Assembly (NCBI RefSeq): GCF_900129855.1 | Contig: NZ_LT670819.1 | Span: 434,001 to 498,000, forward strand | Direction: 5' to 3' | From: Streptomyces sp. 3214.6 | GTDB taxonomy: Bacteria > Actinomycetota > Actinomycetes > Streptomycetales > Streptomycetaceae | DNA: 64,000 bases | In this document: positions 25,601 to 34,952 of the stretch, one piece after another | How the letters are laid out: every line of letters begins with the position of its first letter | How positions within the stretch are numbered: position 1 is the first letter of the stretch | Made by a program: the position numbers and the translations under genes | The notes under the pieces: generated by a model | Database searches by the model: none | What the model was told of the DNA's origin: nothing | The model's input: only the letters and a program-made list of their open reading frames with translations

Positions 25601-25971
25601 CCTGTGCCGTCCAGGGCCGAGACGGCACGCTCCAGCCAGGACAGTTCCGCGGGTCCCATGATCCGCGGCCCGACGGTGGCGTCCAACGCCCAGGGGTGCT
25701 GGCGGAAGACGTGAATCAGCTCGCGGGCTCATTCCTCCAACTGCTCACGCCAGTCACTGTGCCGTGCCCTCACCTGCGGATACGGGCCGATCGCGGTGAG
25801 GGCGGTGCCGGCCAGTGGGCCACGCCGCAACAGCGACCAGCCGCCCTCAACGGGGTATCGATCCCGACTCGATGCGCGCCGGAGGGGGATGCCGTCTCGG
25901 GTGACGGCATCAGGGCGCGCGGAAACTTGCTGAGAAGGACAGCCAGGGCAGGCATGGCCTGGACTCTGGCA
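25601..25971. other. Spacer downstream of the ABC permease gene
   Basis: No recognisable gene. The minus-strand reading directly upstream of the IstA relic (GPAELSWLERAVSALDGTGL) may be further IS-associated debris. Confidence 0.3.
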
Positions 25972-26982
25972 TCAGCGTGAGCCGCTTCGCCGCAGGACCT
26001 GGTCGACGCCGACCGCGACGACGACGAGGGTTCCGGTCGCGACATCTTGGTAGAGACTGTCGATGCCCGCCTGAGTGAGACCGGAGCGGAGCACGTTGAC
26101 GATGAGGGCCCCGATGAGCGTGCCGATGATGCTGCCCCGGCCGCCGAACAAGCTGATGCCGCCGAGCACGACGGCTGTGATGCTCTCCAGGTTGGCTGTC
26201 TGGTAGGCGTTGGGGTCGGCGTTGGCGATCCGGCCGAGGGCCTGCCAGGCGGCGATGCCGTAGAGGAATCCGGCGGTGACGTAGACCGAGAGGACTGTGC
26301 TCCACACCTTGATGCCGATCAGGCGGGCGGACTCGGGTGCGTCGCCGACGGCGTAGACGTGCCGGCCCCAGGCGGTGTTGGCAAGTACGTACCAAAATAA
26401 CCCGTAGAGGCCCACGAGCAGGAATGTCCCCCAGGTGAGGCGCATCGCTCCGAGCTGGATGCCGTACCCCCAGAACAGGAGCAGATCGGAGGTCACCTGA
26501 TAGCTACGCGAATCGGAGTAGAGGCTGCTCACCGCGAAAATGACGGTCAGGGCACCCAGGGTCACGATGAAGGGGGGCAAGCCCAGCCGGGCGACGAGCA
26601 GGCCGTTCACCAGTCCCAGGAACGTCGCCACGGCCAAGCCGAGAAGCAGGGCCACCCCGGGGTTGCCACCTTCGAAGGCAAGTTTGGCCATGACGATCGT
26701 GCCGAGGACCGCGATGGCGCCGTTCGAGAGGTCGATGCCGGCGGTGAGGATGATCAGGGACTGGCCCAGTGCCAGAGTGCCGATCACGATGGACTGCTGG
26801 AGCACCAGCGAGAGGTTCTGCGACGTCAGGAACGTATCCGTGGTGATCCAGAAGACCACCACGGCAATGAACAGAGCAGTGAGAGGGCCGATGGCCGGCG
26901 TGCGCAGGGCGTACCGGAGTCTCTCCCGGAGCCGGGCGTGCCGTTCACTGCCGACGGCGTGGCCGGTGACAGATGTTCTCAT
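25972..26982 (-). CDS. Sugar ABC transporter permease, RbsC-like
   Basis: About 336 residues with about nine or ten hydrophobic segments. It shows the BPD_transp_2 pattern: QSIVIGTLALGQSLIILTAG followed by IDLSNGAI, NGLLVARLGLPPFIVTLGAL, and the C-terminal LIGIKVWSTVLSVYVTAGFL with VLGGISLFGGRGSIIGTLIG. These permeases form the channel of ribose/fructose-type uptake systems. It starts 40 bp after the lipoprotein gene stop and is in one operon with it. Substrate is not defined by sequence. Confidence 0.92.
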   Translation of the reverse strand: MRTSVTGHAVGSERHARLRERLRYALRTPAIGPLTALFIAVVVFWITTDTFLTSQNLSLVLQQSIVIGTLALGQSLIILTAGIDLSNGAIAVLGTIVMAKLAFEGGNPGVALLLGLAVATFLGLVNGLLVARLGLPPFIVTLGALTVIFAVSSLYSDSRSYQVTSDLLLFWGYGIQLGAMRLTWGTFLLVGLYGLFWYVLANTAWGRHVYAVGDAPESARLIGIKVWSTVLSVYVTAGFLYGIAAWQALGRIANADPNAYQTANLESITAVVLGGISLFGGRGSIIGTLIGALIVNVLRSGLTQAGIDSLYQDVATGTLVVVAVGVDQVLRRSGSR

Positions 26983-27022
26983 CGGTCAGCCTGATCCCCT
27001 TCGCCCGCTCGGCGTCGGTACG

Positions 27023-28063
27023 TCATCCCCAGCAATGCTTCAGTCCCCAGTCCGTATCCTGAGACGCCAGTCCGTCCACCGGCTTGTCGGTGATGAGTAC
27101 GGTGCCCGTGTCCGAGAGTCCGTGCGGCTTCTTCCCGTTCTTGGCGTACTCGACGACCGAGTCGACGCCTCGCGTGGCCATCCTGACCGGGAACTGCATG
27201 ACCGTGGCCGCGTACTTGCCGGACCGGACGTCGCGGACGCCGTCGCACCCACCGTCGATGGAGCCGATGGTCACCTTCTGGGTGAGGCCGCGAGCCGCCA
27301 TGGCCGCGGAGGCGCCGCCTGCCACCGGCTCGTTGATCGTGTAGACCGTGTTGATGTCGCTCGTGCGCTCCAGAAGGTTCTCCGTCGCAGCCTGTGCCGG
27401 ATTGCGTTCTCCATTGGTGTTCGCCTGTCCGAGAATCGCCGGGGAGTCGTTCGTGATGCCGAAGCCCTGGAGGAACCCCTCGTGACGCTGCTTGCTGACG
27501 GTGGAGTCGTCCGTGCCGTCGAGCATGATCACCTTGGGTGGTCGGCCAGCGAGAGCGGCCCTGAGGTAGGCACCCTGGAGGCGTCCCGCCTTGACGTTGT
27601 CCGTCGCGTAGGTGGCGTCGGTCGCGCTCGGCGGCTCGGTGGTGGAGTCCAGCGCGATCACCGCAATGCCCTGTCGGCGGGCCTCCGCGATGGTGCTCAG
27701 GAGCCCCGTGCCGTTCGATGGGGTAATGAGGATGCCCTTCACACCACTGGACATGAGACTTTCCATCGCGGCGACCTGGCCCTCGTTGTCCCCGTCGAAC
27801 CGGCCGGCCAGGGCGATGAGCCTGGCGTCGTTCTTCGTCGCCGCCGCCGCCGCGGCCTCGCGCAGAGTCACGAAGTACGGATTGGTCTCGGTCTTGGTCA
27901 CGAGGCCGATCTTGACCTTCCCCGACCCCGTGCCACCGCCGTCACTATGCCCCTCGCCGCATCCGGCGGCCCCGAGCAGAAGGCCACCCGCCGTGAGGAG
28001 CGCCGCTCCCCGTCGGCAACGCCACTGACGTGCGCGCTCGCGGCTCGAAGGGTCGCGTGTCAT
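27023..28063 (-). CDS. Sugar-binding lipoprotein of the ABC transporter
   Basis: About 346 residues. A basic N-terminus and hydrophobic stretch end in a lipobox (LLLGAAGC), so it should be lipid-anchored on the outside of the membrane. The mature part is a Peripla_BP_4 fold: VKIGLVTKTETNPYFVTLRE, GIAVIALDSTTEPPSATDAT, TIGSIDGGCDGVRDVRSGKY, and QFPVRMATRGVDSVVEYA, as in ribose/galactose-type binding proteins. ATG at 28063 has GGAGGGCGG upstream. It is the first gene of the leftward operon and is divergent from the ATPase gene. Confidence 0.92.
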   Translation of the reverse strand: MTRDPSSRERARQWRCRRGAALLTAGGLLLGAAGCGEGHSDGGGTGSGKVKIGLVTKTETNPYFVTLREAAAAAATKNDARLIALAGRFDGDNEGQVAAMESLMSSGVKGILITPSNGTGLLSTIAEARRQGIAVIALDSTTEPPSATDATYATDNVKAGRLQGAYLRAALAGRPPKVIMLDGTDDSTVSKQRHEGFLQGFGITNDSPAILGQANTNGERNPAQAATENLLERTSDINTVYTINEPVAGGASAAMAARGLTQKVTIGSIDGGCDGVRDVRSGKYAATVMQFPVRMATRGVDSVVEYAKNGKKPHGLSDTGTVLITDKPVDGLASQDTDWGLKHCWG

Positions 28064-28216
28064 GGTCCGCCCTCCTCTGGCCGGCCCAACGCCCCACGAT
28101 CGCCACTTCTGCCTCATATGTCGAGACTATTCCGAAAGATAACGTAAGCGAGCTTTGACCTACCGTTACCACAGGGCGGATTTCCGCCGAGAGCTTGCAC
28201 GCACGGAGGAGGCGAG

Positions 28217-28984
28217 GTGCGCGTGACCGGTTCGCCGCTGCTCGCACTGCGTGGCATCTCCAAGCGGTTCGGTGCCGTGCAGGCCCTGAAGGACGTCGAG
28301 CTGGAAGTCCACCCGGGCGAGGTCGTTGCCCTTCTGGGGGACAACGGCGCTGGCAAGTCCACCCTCGTCAGGGTCATCGCGGGCGTCGCACCGGCCGATA
28401 CCGGCGTCATCGAGTGGGAGGGCCGGCCGGTGCAGATCAGGACCCCTCAGGTCGCCCAACACCTCGGTATCGCGACCGTGTATCAGAACCTGGCGCTGTG
28501 CGACGGCCTCGATGTGACCGAGAACCTTTTTCTCGGCCGGGAGCGGAGAAGCCCCGGTGCCCTGGGCCGCCTCTTCCGGCACATGGACAAGAACAGCATG
28601 CGCGTAGAGGCACGTCGGCAGCTGGACGCACTGGGCATTCGCGTCCCCGACATGCGCACCCCCGTCGCCACGCTGTCGGCAGGCCAGCGGCAGACGGTCG
28701 CGATCTCTCGGGCGCTCCTGGGCAAACCGAAGGCCGTCCTACTCGACGAGCCCACCGCGGCACTCGGCAAACAGCAGGCAGGCCATGTCCTCGACCTGGT
28801 CGACAAGCTCCGCGAACAGGGGATCGGGGTGATCCTCATCAGTCACAACTTGGGAGACGTCAAGGCCGTCGCGGACCGGGCCGCGGTACTGCGGCTCGGC
28901 TACAACAACGGTTTCTTCGATGTACCGACCACATCTCAGGACCGGATCATCTCCTCCATCACAGGGATCTCGAGCAGCCCTTGA
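28217..28984 (+). CDS. ABC transporter ATPase with a single nucleotide-binding domain (FrcA-like)
   Basis: About 255 residues. Walker A GDNGAGKST, Q-loop TVYQNLAL, signature TLSAGQRQ, Walker B AVLLDEP, and the switch histidine in ILISHN are all present. Ribose-type systems often use a fused two-domain ATPase; this one has a single domain and should dimerise, as in the fructose/FrcA type. Start is GTG at 28217 behind GGAGGAGGCGAG. It diverges from the binding-protein gene across 153 bp, so a shared promoter region likely drives both arms. Confidence 0.92.
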   Translation: MRVTGSPLLALRGISKRFGAVQALKDVELEVHPGEVVALLGDNGAGKSTLVRVIAGVAPADTGVIEWEGRPVQIRTPQVAQHLGIATVYQNLALCDGLDVTENLFLGRERRSPGALGRLFRHMDKNSMRVEARRQLDALGIRVPDMRTPVATLSAGQRQTVAISRALLGKPKAVLLDEPTAALGKQQAGHVLDLVDKLREQGIGVILISHNLGDVKAVADRAAVLRLGYNNGFFDVPTTSQDRIISSITGISSSP

Positions 28985-29639
28985 CGCACGCAGGACCCGC
29001 AACCCCACGCGGGACCGGAAAGTGCCGGCGGTGCGCGCGGTGGTTCGCCAGGCCGTCCGCGACGTCCGTACCGTCCCGTCTACGCCGCCGGCGGATCCCG
29101 CGGGCGGCGCTGCGCCGCGTCGTCGACGGTCTCGCCGCCAGCGCGCACGGGATCAACGAGTTGATGCTCGAAGTCGCGCCGGCCTACCTCTGCGATACCG
29201 AGGCCGGTTCCCTCGAGCCTGCGACCCGTGCACCCGGATGGAGGCGCACCATGTGCTCCGCATCCACGTCGGTGCCTGTCTCCGCTGCTCACGGCGGTCA
29301 CACGTCTACCGGGCGTGGTGGCGATGGAGGAGGCGATCCGCTCGATGCGGGGGATGACGACCTTGATGCGGCCGATCCCCTGCTCAGCGCTTTCACGATC
29401 GAAGACGCGCCCGCACTCCAAGCCCTGACGTGAGCCACCCCGCGGACAACCAGGTGCGCGCCTTCGACGCAGCGACACCAACAGCACCAGCACGCCCCAC
29501 TCGACCTCCTCCAATACAGGCAGTAACGACCCGACAGCGCTCTAGCAATATCCCAAATCAACGCCTTGGCCGAACCGGTGATCCGATCGCAAGCGTTCGC
29601 GGGCGCCGTGGCGGCGTCGGAGGCGAAGGCCTGGACCTC
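28985..29639. other. Eroded region, no assignable gene
   Basis: Frames such as GLAASAHGINELMLEVAPAY on the plus strand (about 29125-29185) look like fragments of once-coding DNA, but stops and frame changes break them and I recognise no family. Confidence 0.3.
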
Positions 29640-29873
29640 TTCGCCTCTCCCTACAGACGCGCCGGCCAGCTCTGCCCGGTCGCCCCCACCCGCTGCCTCG
29701 AATGCCGCAACGCGTTCGTGCTGCCCTCGAACCTCCCCCATCTGGCCAACCCGGACCTGCCGGCCCGCCTCCAGGCGAACGCCCCGCTGAACGCGGCCGA
29801 CCCGGCCACCTTCTACGGCGGCGACCACACCGGATACACCGACTACCGCACCCTCGACGCGGCACAGAAGTGA
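29640..29873 (+). pseudogene. Integrase-like protein, C-terminal fragment
   Basis: The frame reads RAGQLCPVAPTRCLECRNAF, VLPSNLPHLANPDLPARLQA, FYGGDHTGYTDYRTLDAAQK and stops at 29873. The TRCLECRNAxVLPSNLPxL block resembles the C-terminal part of Streptomyces integrase-like proteins as I recall them. The rest is missing. Confidence 0.4.
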
Positions 29874-30071
29874 CATGGCACCGGCGCGCGACCCGTCGCG
29901 CGCCGGTAGAGGCGCCACCTGAGGGTGAAGGGACAGGGTAAGTCGATCAAAGTGGTTGGGGTAGGAGTGCCGGGCCGGTCTCGCAGAGGTGTGCATCTCC
30001 TGGTGAGTGGCGTGGTCTGCCGGCCCGCGACGAGTAGGCTGATCGTTCATCATCGGACGGGGGAGGCCGGC

Positions 30072-30512
30072 GTGGACTATGGCGACAAGCTCTTCTGGCT
30101 CTCGGTTGTGATTCAACGCAAGTACGCGCAGATCTGCGCCGAGTTCGACCTGACCCCCTCGCAGGCCACGCTGCTCTGCGCAGTCAGGAACGAGCCGCGG
30201 CAGATGGCTGACCTCGCCGCGTCGTTGGGTATGACCAAGAACGCATTGAGCCAGCTGGTCGATCGCACCGCGCGGCGCGAGTTGGTCGGCCGGGCAGGCT
30301 CGGCGCAGGATCGACGGGTCGTCATGCTCAGAGCGACGCCCACGGGGAAGGTGCTCGGCGAGGCCGTTTACGCCGCGGTCGCCAAGCGCCTGCCCGAGAT
30401 CGCGAGGAACCTCGACGCCGACGACCAGCGCGACTTCGAGCGCGTGGCCACCGCCATCGTGGACACCTCGGACCTCTCTTCGCCCACCTCGAACCAACCC
30501 ATCACACCGTGA
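30072..30512 (+). CDS. MarR-family regulator
   Basis: About 146 residues. Winged helix-turn-helix: FDLTPSQATLLCAVRNEPRQ, MADLAASLGMTKNALSQLVD, RTARRELVGRAGSAQDRRVV, with the DRR wing. GTG at 30072 sits behind GGGGGAGG. It is followed by the NmrA-like gene across a promoter with two GTTCA-N5-TGAAC palindromes, which it probably binds. MarR proteins usually act as ligand- or redox-released repressors. It contains one cysteine (TLLCAV), so a thiol switch is possible but unproven. Confidence 0.9.
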   Translation: MDYGDKLFWLSVVIQRKYAQICAEFDLTPSQATLLCAVRNEPRQMADLAASLGMTKNALSQLVDRTARRELVGRAGSAQDRRVVMLRATPTGKVLGEAVYAAVAKRLPEIARNLDADDQRDFERVATAIVDTSDLSSPTSNQPITP

Positions 30513-30532
30513 GGTCCCGCTACACCCGCACC

Positions 30533-30577
30533 TTGACGTAGTTCATGCCATGAACTAGTTTCGTTCATGGCGTGAAC
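30533..30577 (+). promoter_or_regulatory. Housekeeping-type promoter overlapped by two MarR-type palindromes
   Basis: TTGACG (30533-30538) and TAGTTT (30556-30561) are separated by 17 bp. The spacer is the palindrome GTTCATGCCATGAAC (30541-30555; 19-bp perfect palindrome if TA/G flanks are counted). A second site GTTCA-TGGCG-TGAAC lies at 30563-30577. Binding would block RNA polymerase access to the NmrA-like gene. Confidence 0.75.
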
Positions 30578-30595
30578 TAGTGAAGGGTGGCAGCG

Positions 30596-31486
30596 ATGAG
30601 CACACAGACGACCGGCACGATCGCAGTCTTCGGCGCGACGGGGCAACAGGGCGGGGCGGTGGTCGACGCGCTGCTGGACCACAAGGCGCGGGTGCGGGCT
30701 TTAGTCCGCAACCCGCAGTCCGACCGGGCTCAGGCGCTGGCCGCCCGCGGCGTCGAGCTGGCGGCCATCCGGACCGACGACCCGGCGTCGCCGGCCGCCG
30801 CGCTGACGGCGGTCGAGGGGTTCTACTTCATGACCCCGGAGGCGAACAGCCTCGAAGAGGTCGAGGCGGAGATCCGCATCGGTACCGCGCTCGTCGACGC
30901 GGCGGTCGAGGCGGGCGTCCCGCACGTCGTGTTCAACTCGGTCATCGGAGCGGACCGGGAGTCGGGTGTGCCGCACCACGACTCCAAGCACTGGATCGAG
31001 GAGCACCTGAGGAAGTCCGGCCTGCGGGCCTCGATGGTTCGCGCGACCGCCTTCATGGAGAACTTCGCGAGCGTGATGGCACCGAGCCTGGAGCACGGAG
31101 AGATCGTGCTGAGGCTGCCGCTGCCGGAGGACGCCGCCCTGAAGATGATCTCGGTCAGGGACATCGGCCGGGTCGCCGCCGCGCTCCTGCTCGACACCGC
31201 GAAGGCGCCCGCCGGAGCCGTCGAGCTCGTCGGCGACGAGCTGACAGGCCCCCAGATCGCCGCGGCGTTCGGCGCGCACGCCGGACTCCCGGCACGGTAC
31301 GAGGCCCTGCCGTTGAGCGTGCTTCCCAACGACCTCGACAAGGCGATGTTCCGCCAGTTCGCGAAAGCGGCGGAATACCCTTCGGACCTCGCGGTGGTGC
31401 GCTCGATCGAGCCGGCCACCCTGGACCTGGTCGAGTGGATCCGATCCACCGGCTGGACCGCGCCCACAAACATGGCTGGTTCCTGA
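30596..31486 (+). CDS. NmrA-like NAD(P)-binding oxidoreductase
   Basis: About 296 residues. Atypical SDR with the N-terminal nucleotide loop AVFGATGQQGGAVVDALL, NPQSDR after the second strand, HVVFNSVIGADRESGVPHHD, HDSKHWIEEHLRKSGL, and the C-terminal NmrA part. Members act as redox sensors or quinone/azo reductases, and the sequence does not tell which. The usual YxxxK pair is replaced by HxxxK (HDSKHWIEEH), as in this subfamily. The gene is driven by the palindrome-covered promoter behind the MarR gene. Confidence 0.88.
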   Translation: MSTQTTGTIAVFGATGQQGGAVVDALLDHKARVRALVRNPQSDRAQALAARGVELAAIRTDDPASPAAALTAVEGFYFMTPEANSLEEVEAEIRIGTALVDAAVEAGVPHVVFNSVIGADRESGVPHHDSKHWIEEHLRKSGLRASMVRATAFMENFASVMAPSLEHGEIVLRLPLPEDAALKMISVRDIGRVAAALLLDTAKAPAGAVELVGDELTGPQIAAAFGAHAGLPARYEALPLSVLPNDLDKAMFRQFAKAAEYPSDLAVVRSIEPATLDLVEWIRSTGWTAPTNMAGS

Positions 31487-32129
31487 GCCTCCGGCCGCGA
31501 TGAACGCCCCGCGATCGTGCCCACGGTCTCGGCGCTCTGGGCACGGCAACGCATCCACCAACAGTTGAAGTAGTCACGAAGCTCCCGGGACGTGCCCGAG
31601 GCCGACACCGGCACACTGGTTGTCGAGAGGCCGCCGGTCGACGGCGAGGTAAAGATCCACGTCCAGGAGGCCCCGGGCCGCCAACCAAAAGACCTCACCG
31701 ACTAAGCCCGCGAGGCCGCCGCGCCGGCGTCTGGACCCGTATAGCGGATGGCCGGAACAGGCTTGACCGTGCCGGCCATCCGCAACGGTGCTCGGCGCGT
31801 CTCTGACCGCCGCTGAGGCCTTGTTTCCGTCTGACCAGAGGCGGATCAACTTCATTGACATATGGTCAGCTACCTCATGTCTCACCGAATCTGATCCACC
31901 GCAGTTCAGCGCCGCTCAGCATGGATCAGATTCGGTGAGAAGCTGTTGATGCCCCTATGGATGTCAACTTGCGGTTCCGTTGGGTGTCAGCGGCCAGTTC
32001 GGAATCCCCACGTACGGCCAGTTGTGATGTCACTCTTGGTTACGGCCCGGGCTCGACGTCTGACCCGACCGGTCACATGCGGATGGACGTGACCGGTTGT
32101 CGGGCCACGTCAGTGCCAGGAACGGGCGA
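31487..32129. other. Intergenic region with a long inverted repeat, no intact gene
   Basis: A plus-strand frame ending at 31703 (TGTLVVERPPVDGEVKIHVQ) may be the tail of a lost gene. The main feature is the 18-bp inverted repeat at 31881-31939. No coding sequence of recognisable family is present. Confidence 0.35.
31881..31939. repeat. 18-bp perfect inverted repeat with 23-nt loop
   Basis: CTCACCGAATCTGATCCA (31881-31898) is exactly complementary to 31922-31939. It could be a terminator, a recombination or IS end, or a regulator site. It lies 190 bp downstream of the convergent MerR gene stop and far from the NmrA gene, so a simple terminator role is not obvious. Confidence 0.6.
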
Positions 32130-33020
32130 TCAACTGTCCGCGGAGTAGGCGTCGGCAAGGGCCTCGCCGAAGAGTCGTCCGGCGAGTTCCAGGCAGCGCA
32201 TCCGGGCAGGAGAGAAGTCGTAGGGCATCTTGGTGATCGCTGCGGCGGCACTCATCTCTCTGCCCTCCTCCCCTTTCAGGTCGGCGTCGTAGATCTCAAA
32301 GATCTTCTCCTCGGCCGCGTCGAGACCAACTGCCTCGATGGCCTGATTCAGGGCCATTTGGTGAGCGCATCGCTGTACGGCGAGCTCTTCGACGCGCGGG
32401 TCGTCGGGTTCGACGCCCTCGTCGAGGGCGGCCTCGGCCGCCTCAAGACGGTCCTCCTCGGCCCGCAGCTCGGGGTGGGTGGCCAGCACGATGAACGTGC
32501 CGGCCTGGATGGCGGCGCCCAGCGGCCCGAAGATCCGTTCTGTGACTAGCAGGGCGTCCAGATCGGAGGGGCGCAACGCGCCCGGGGGCAGGTGGCTGAG
32601 CCGGTCCGTGACCAGTTCGGAGAGCAGCCCCAGCGGGCTGCCCACCGCCTGCAGGCGCTGGACAGCCGCGCGCCGACGTTTGATGGCGGCCTCCTGCGCC
32701 GCCAAGGTGTCCTCCAGCCTGCTCAGGACCGACTCGATATCCGAGGCTTGGTCCAGGGCTTCGTCTCCAGCTTCGTCCCGGGCTTCGCCGAAGGCGGCCC
32801 GCATGTCGTCCAGACTGATACCGGCATCAGCCATCTTGCGGATCCACAGCAGGCGGGTCATGTCGTCATAGCCGTAGCGGCGGCGGCCGTCCCCGCCGCG
32901 CTCGGGCTCCGGCAGCAGACCGATCTCGTGGTAGTGGCGGATGGCGCGTGGGGTGATCCCGGCGAACGCAGCGGCATCACCGATCTTGACCTGCCGGGGA
33001 GGCGTGAGGGAGGGGTACAT
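32130..33020 (-). CDS. MerR-family regulator with long C-terminal helical domain
   Basis: About 296 residues. N-terminal MerR domain: VKIGDAAAFAGITPRAIRHY, HEIGLLPEPERGGDGRRRYG, YDDMTRLLWIRKMADAGISL. A coiled region (residues ~85-135, rich in Glu, Ala, Arg) and a large alpha-helical domain follow, without the cysteines of metal sensors. This resembles MerR-type regulators that bind drugs or other organic ligands. ATG at 33020 has GAGGGAGGGG upstream. It lies 100 bp downstream of the SDR gene on the same strand and may or may not belong to that operon. Confidence 0.88.
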   Translation of the reverse strand: MYPSLTPPRQVKIGDAAAFAGITPRAIRHYHEIGLLPEPERGGDGRRRYGYDDMTRLLWIRKMADAGISLDDMRAAFGEARDEAGDEALDQASDIESVLSRLEDTLAAQEAAIKRRRAAVQRLQAVGSPLGLLSELVTDRLSHLPPGALRPSDLDALLVTERIFGPLGAAIQAGTFIVLATHPELRAEEDRLEAAEAALDEGVEPDDPRVEELAVQRCAHQMALNQAIEAVGLDAAEEKIFEIYDADLKGEEGREMSAAAAITKMPYDFSPARMRCLELAGRLFGEALADAYSADS

Positions 33021-33119
33021 CGCAGACAGAGCCTTTCGTGCTGTGGTGCCCCGACCCCACCACATGCCGCTACGGCATGTGCAACAACCCCATCCAGGTA
33101 TCACCGGAGCCAGGCCCTA

Positions 33120-33863
33120 CTAGTCGCGTACGGCGTCCGAGATCGGCTTGGCGCCGACGTGCGCGGTGAGGCCGCCGTCCACGGGGATCTCGGCTCCGGT
33201 GATGAAGGACGACTCGTCGGAGAGGAGGTAGGTGACGAGCGGGGTGATGTCGTCGACGGTTCCGGTGCGGCCCAGGGGTGTCCCGGCGAGGTTGGCCTCG
33301 CGGAAAGCGGGGGCGGCGGAGGCGGTCATGTCGGTCTCGATGAAGCCGGGGTGGATGGTGTTCACGCGGATGCCGCGCGGTCCCAGTTCCATGGCGGCGG
33401 TGGCCGACAGGCCGCGCAGTGCCCACTTGCTGGCGGTGTAGGCGACCGGGTAGTGGGCGGTCAGGGCCGCCGAGGAGCCGACGTTCACGATCGACGCTCC
33501 GGGGCGCATCAGCCGTGCAAGGTGCTGGATGCCGAGGAGCGGCCCGGTGACGTTCACAGCGTGGACCCGGGCCATGTCCTCGGGGCGTACGGCGTCGAGG
33601 CGGGCACGCCAGGTGATGCCTGCATTGTTGACCAGGCCGTGTACCTGTCCGTACGACTCCTCCAGTTCGGCGGCGAGTTCGGCCCAGTCCTTCTCGCTGG
33701 TGACGTCGAGCCGGCGACAGCCAGGTGCCTCGGTCACGTCGGTGGCGATGACCCGGGCGCCCTCACGGGTCAGTGCCTCGGCCTCGGCGGCGCCCTGGCC
33801 GCGGGCGGCGCCGGTGATCACGACGACCTTGCCGAGAAGCCGCTTGGGGTGGAGGTCGGTCAC
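33120..33863 (-). CDS. Short-chain dehydrogenase/reductase
   Basis: About 247 residues, classical SDR: nucleotide loop VVVITGAARGQGAAEAEAL, NNAG in HGLVNNAGITWRARL, catalytic serine in IVNVGSSAALTAHYP, YTASK (Y-x-x-x-K), and a C-terminal SSFITGAEIPVDGG. GTG at 33863 overlaps the stop of the upstream FAH gene (GTGA), so translation is coupled. It is the last gene of the seven-gene catabolic operon and probably oxidises or reduces an alcohol/ketone intermediate. Cofactor preference is not certain. Confidence 0.9.
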   Translation of the reverse strand: MTDLHPKRLLGKVVVITGAARGQGAAEAEALTREGARVIATDVTEAPGCRRLDVTSEKDWAELAAELEESYGQVHGLVNNAGITWRARLDAVRPEDMARVHAVNVTGPLLGIQHLARLMRPGASIVNVGSSAALTAHYPVAYTASKWALRGLSATAAMELGPRGIRVNTIHPGFIETDMTASAAPAFREANLAGTPLGRTGTVDDITPLVTYLLSDESSFITGAEIPVDGGLTAHVGAKPISDAVRD

Positions 33864-34831
33864 GGCCGCTCCCGGGAGCGGCGCCGGCCGGTCGGCAGCG
33901 GGATCGGGGCGGCTCCGGCGATGACCGTGTTGGACACGCTGCCGATGCCTTCGACGGTGAGGGTGACCGTGTCGCCGGGCTTCAGCGGGGGCGGGTCCTG
34001 TCTGCCGCGTACGCCCCACAGCTCCGCGAGGCAGCCGCCGTTGCCGCAGGTGCCGGAGCCGAGGACGTCGCCGGGACGGACGAGGGTCCCACGCGAGGCG
34101 TAGGCGACCATCTCCTCGAAGGTCCAGCTCATGTTGGAGAGAAGGTCCGTGCCGACGGTCTCGCCGTTGACCGAGGCGGTGAGCGCGAGGCGCAGGAAGC
34201 CGTCCTCGTCGCGGTACTTCTCCAGTTCGTCGGCGGTGACCAGGTACGGGCCCAGCGTGGTGGCGGTGTCCTTGCCCTTGCACGGGCCGAGGCCCACCTT
34301 CATCTCGGCGGACTGCAGGTCGCGTGCCGACCAGTCGTTGAAGACCGTGTAGCCGATGATGTGGTCGCGGGCCTGCTCGGGGGTGAGGTCGCGGCCCTCC
34401 TTGCCGATCACGGCGGCCACTTCGAGTTCGAAGTCGAGCACGGTCGAGCCGGGCGGCATGGGGATGTCGTCATGCGGGCCGTACACCGCGTAGGGGTTGG
34501 TGAAGTAGAAGGTCGGGGCCGCGTACCACTGCTCCGGTACGCCTGCGGTGCCGTCCACGGAGCGCCGTACGCCCTCGACATGCTCCTCGAAGGTGACGAA
34601 GTCCCGCACGGTGGGCGGCTGGAGCGGGGGCAGCAGCCGTACCTCGGAGACATGGGGGCCGGCCGGGATGTCCAGCGTGGCGGAGCCCGCCTCCAGTAGC
34701 TCCGGCAGGCCGCCGCCCTGAGCCAGCAGGCCGGTCAGGGAGCCGACACCGGGGCGAGGGTAGAGCGTGCCGTCCTCTTCGACGACGGCCACGTGGCGTC
34801 GGTCTCGGTACTCGTACGCGGCGAAGCGCAT
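33860..34831 (-). CDS. Fumarylacetoacetate hydrolase (FAH)-family enzyme, first copy
   Basis: About 323 residues. FAH fold: VRDFVTFEEHVEGVRRSVDG, PTFYFTNPYAVYGPHDDIPM, a metal site built from the acidic residues of LDFELEVAAVIGKEGRDLT, then FNDWSARDLQSAEM, and LGSGTCGNGGCLAELWG. Family members cleave C-C bonds of acyl-pyruvates or hydrate 2-hydroxydienoates after ring cleavage. ATG at 34831. It lies between the SDR and the dioxygenase gene, as expected for a meta-cleavage product hydrolase. A second, distinct FAH gene opens the operon. Confidence 0.9.
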   Translation of the reverse strand: MRFAAYEYRDRRHVAVVEEDGTLYPRPGVGSLTGLLAQGGGLPELLEAGSATLDIPAGPHVSEVRLLPPLQPPTVRDFVTFEEHVEGVRRSVDGTAGVPEQWYAAPTFYFTNPYAVYGPHDDIPMPPGSTVLDFELEVAAVIGKEGRDLTPEQARDHIIGYTVFNDWSARDLQSAEMKVGLGPCKGKDTATTLGPYLVTADELEKYRDEDGFLRLALTASVNGETVGTDLLSNMSWTFEEMVAYASRGTLVRPGDVLGSGTCGNGGCLAELWGVRGRQDPPPLKPGDTVTLTVEGIGSVSNTVIAGAAPIPLPTGRRRSRERP

Positions 34832-34952
34832 GGCGGTTTCCTGTCGGCTGTCGGCTGTCGGCGTGCGGATGGGCGCGAAGGCCGGGGGCGCGGCGTGGGA
34901 GTCAGGGCGGTGACAGGGCCACCGCGCCCCCGGGGACTGAGGGCTTCGCCGG

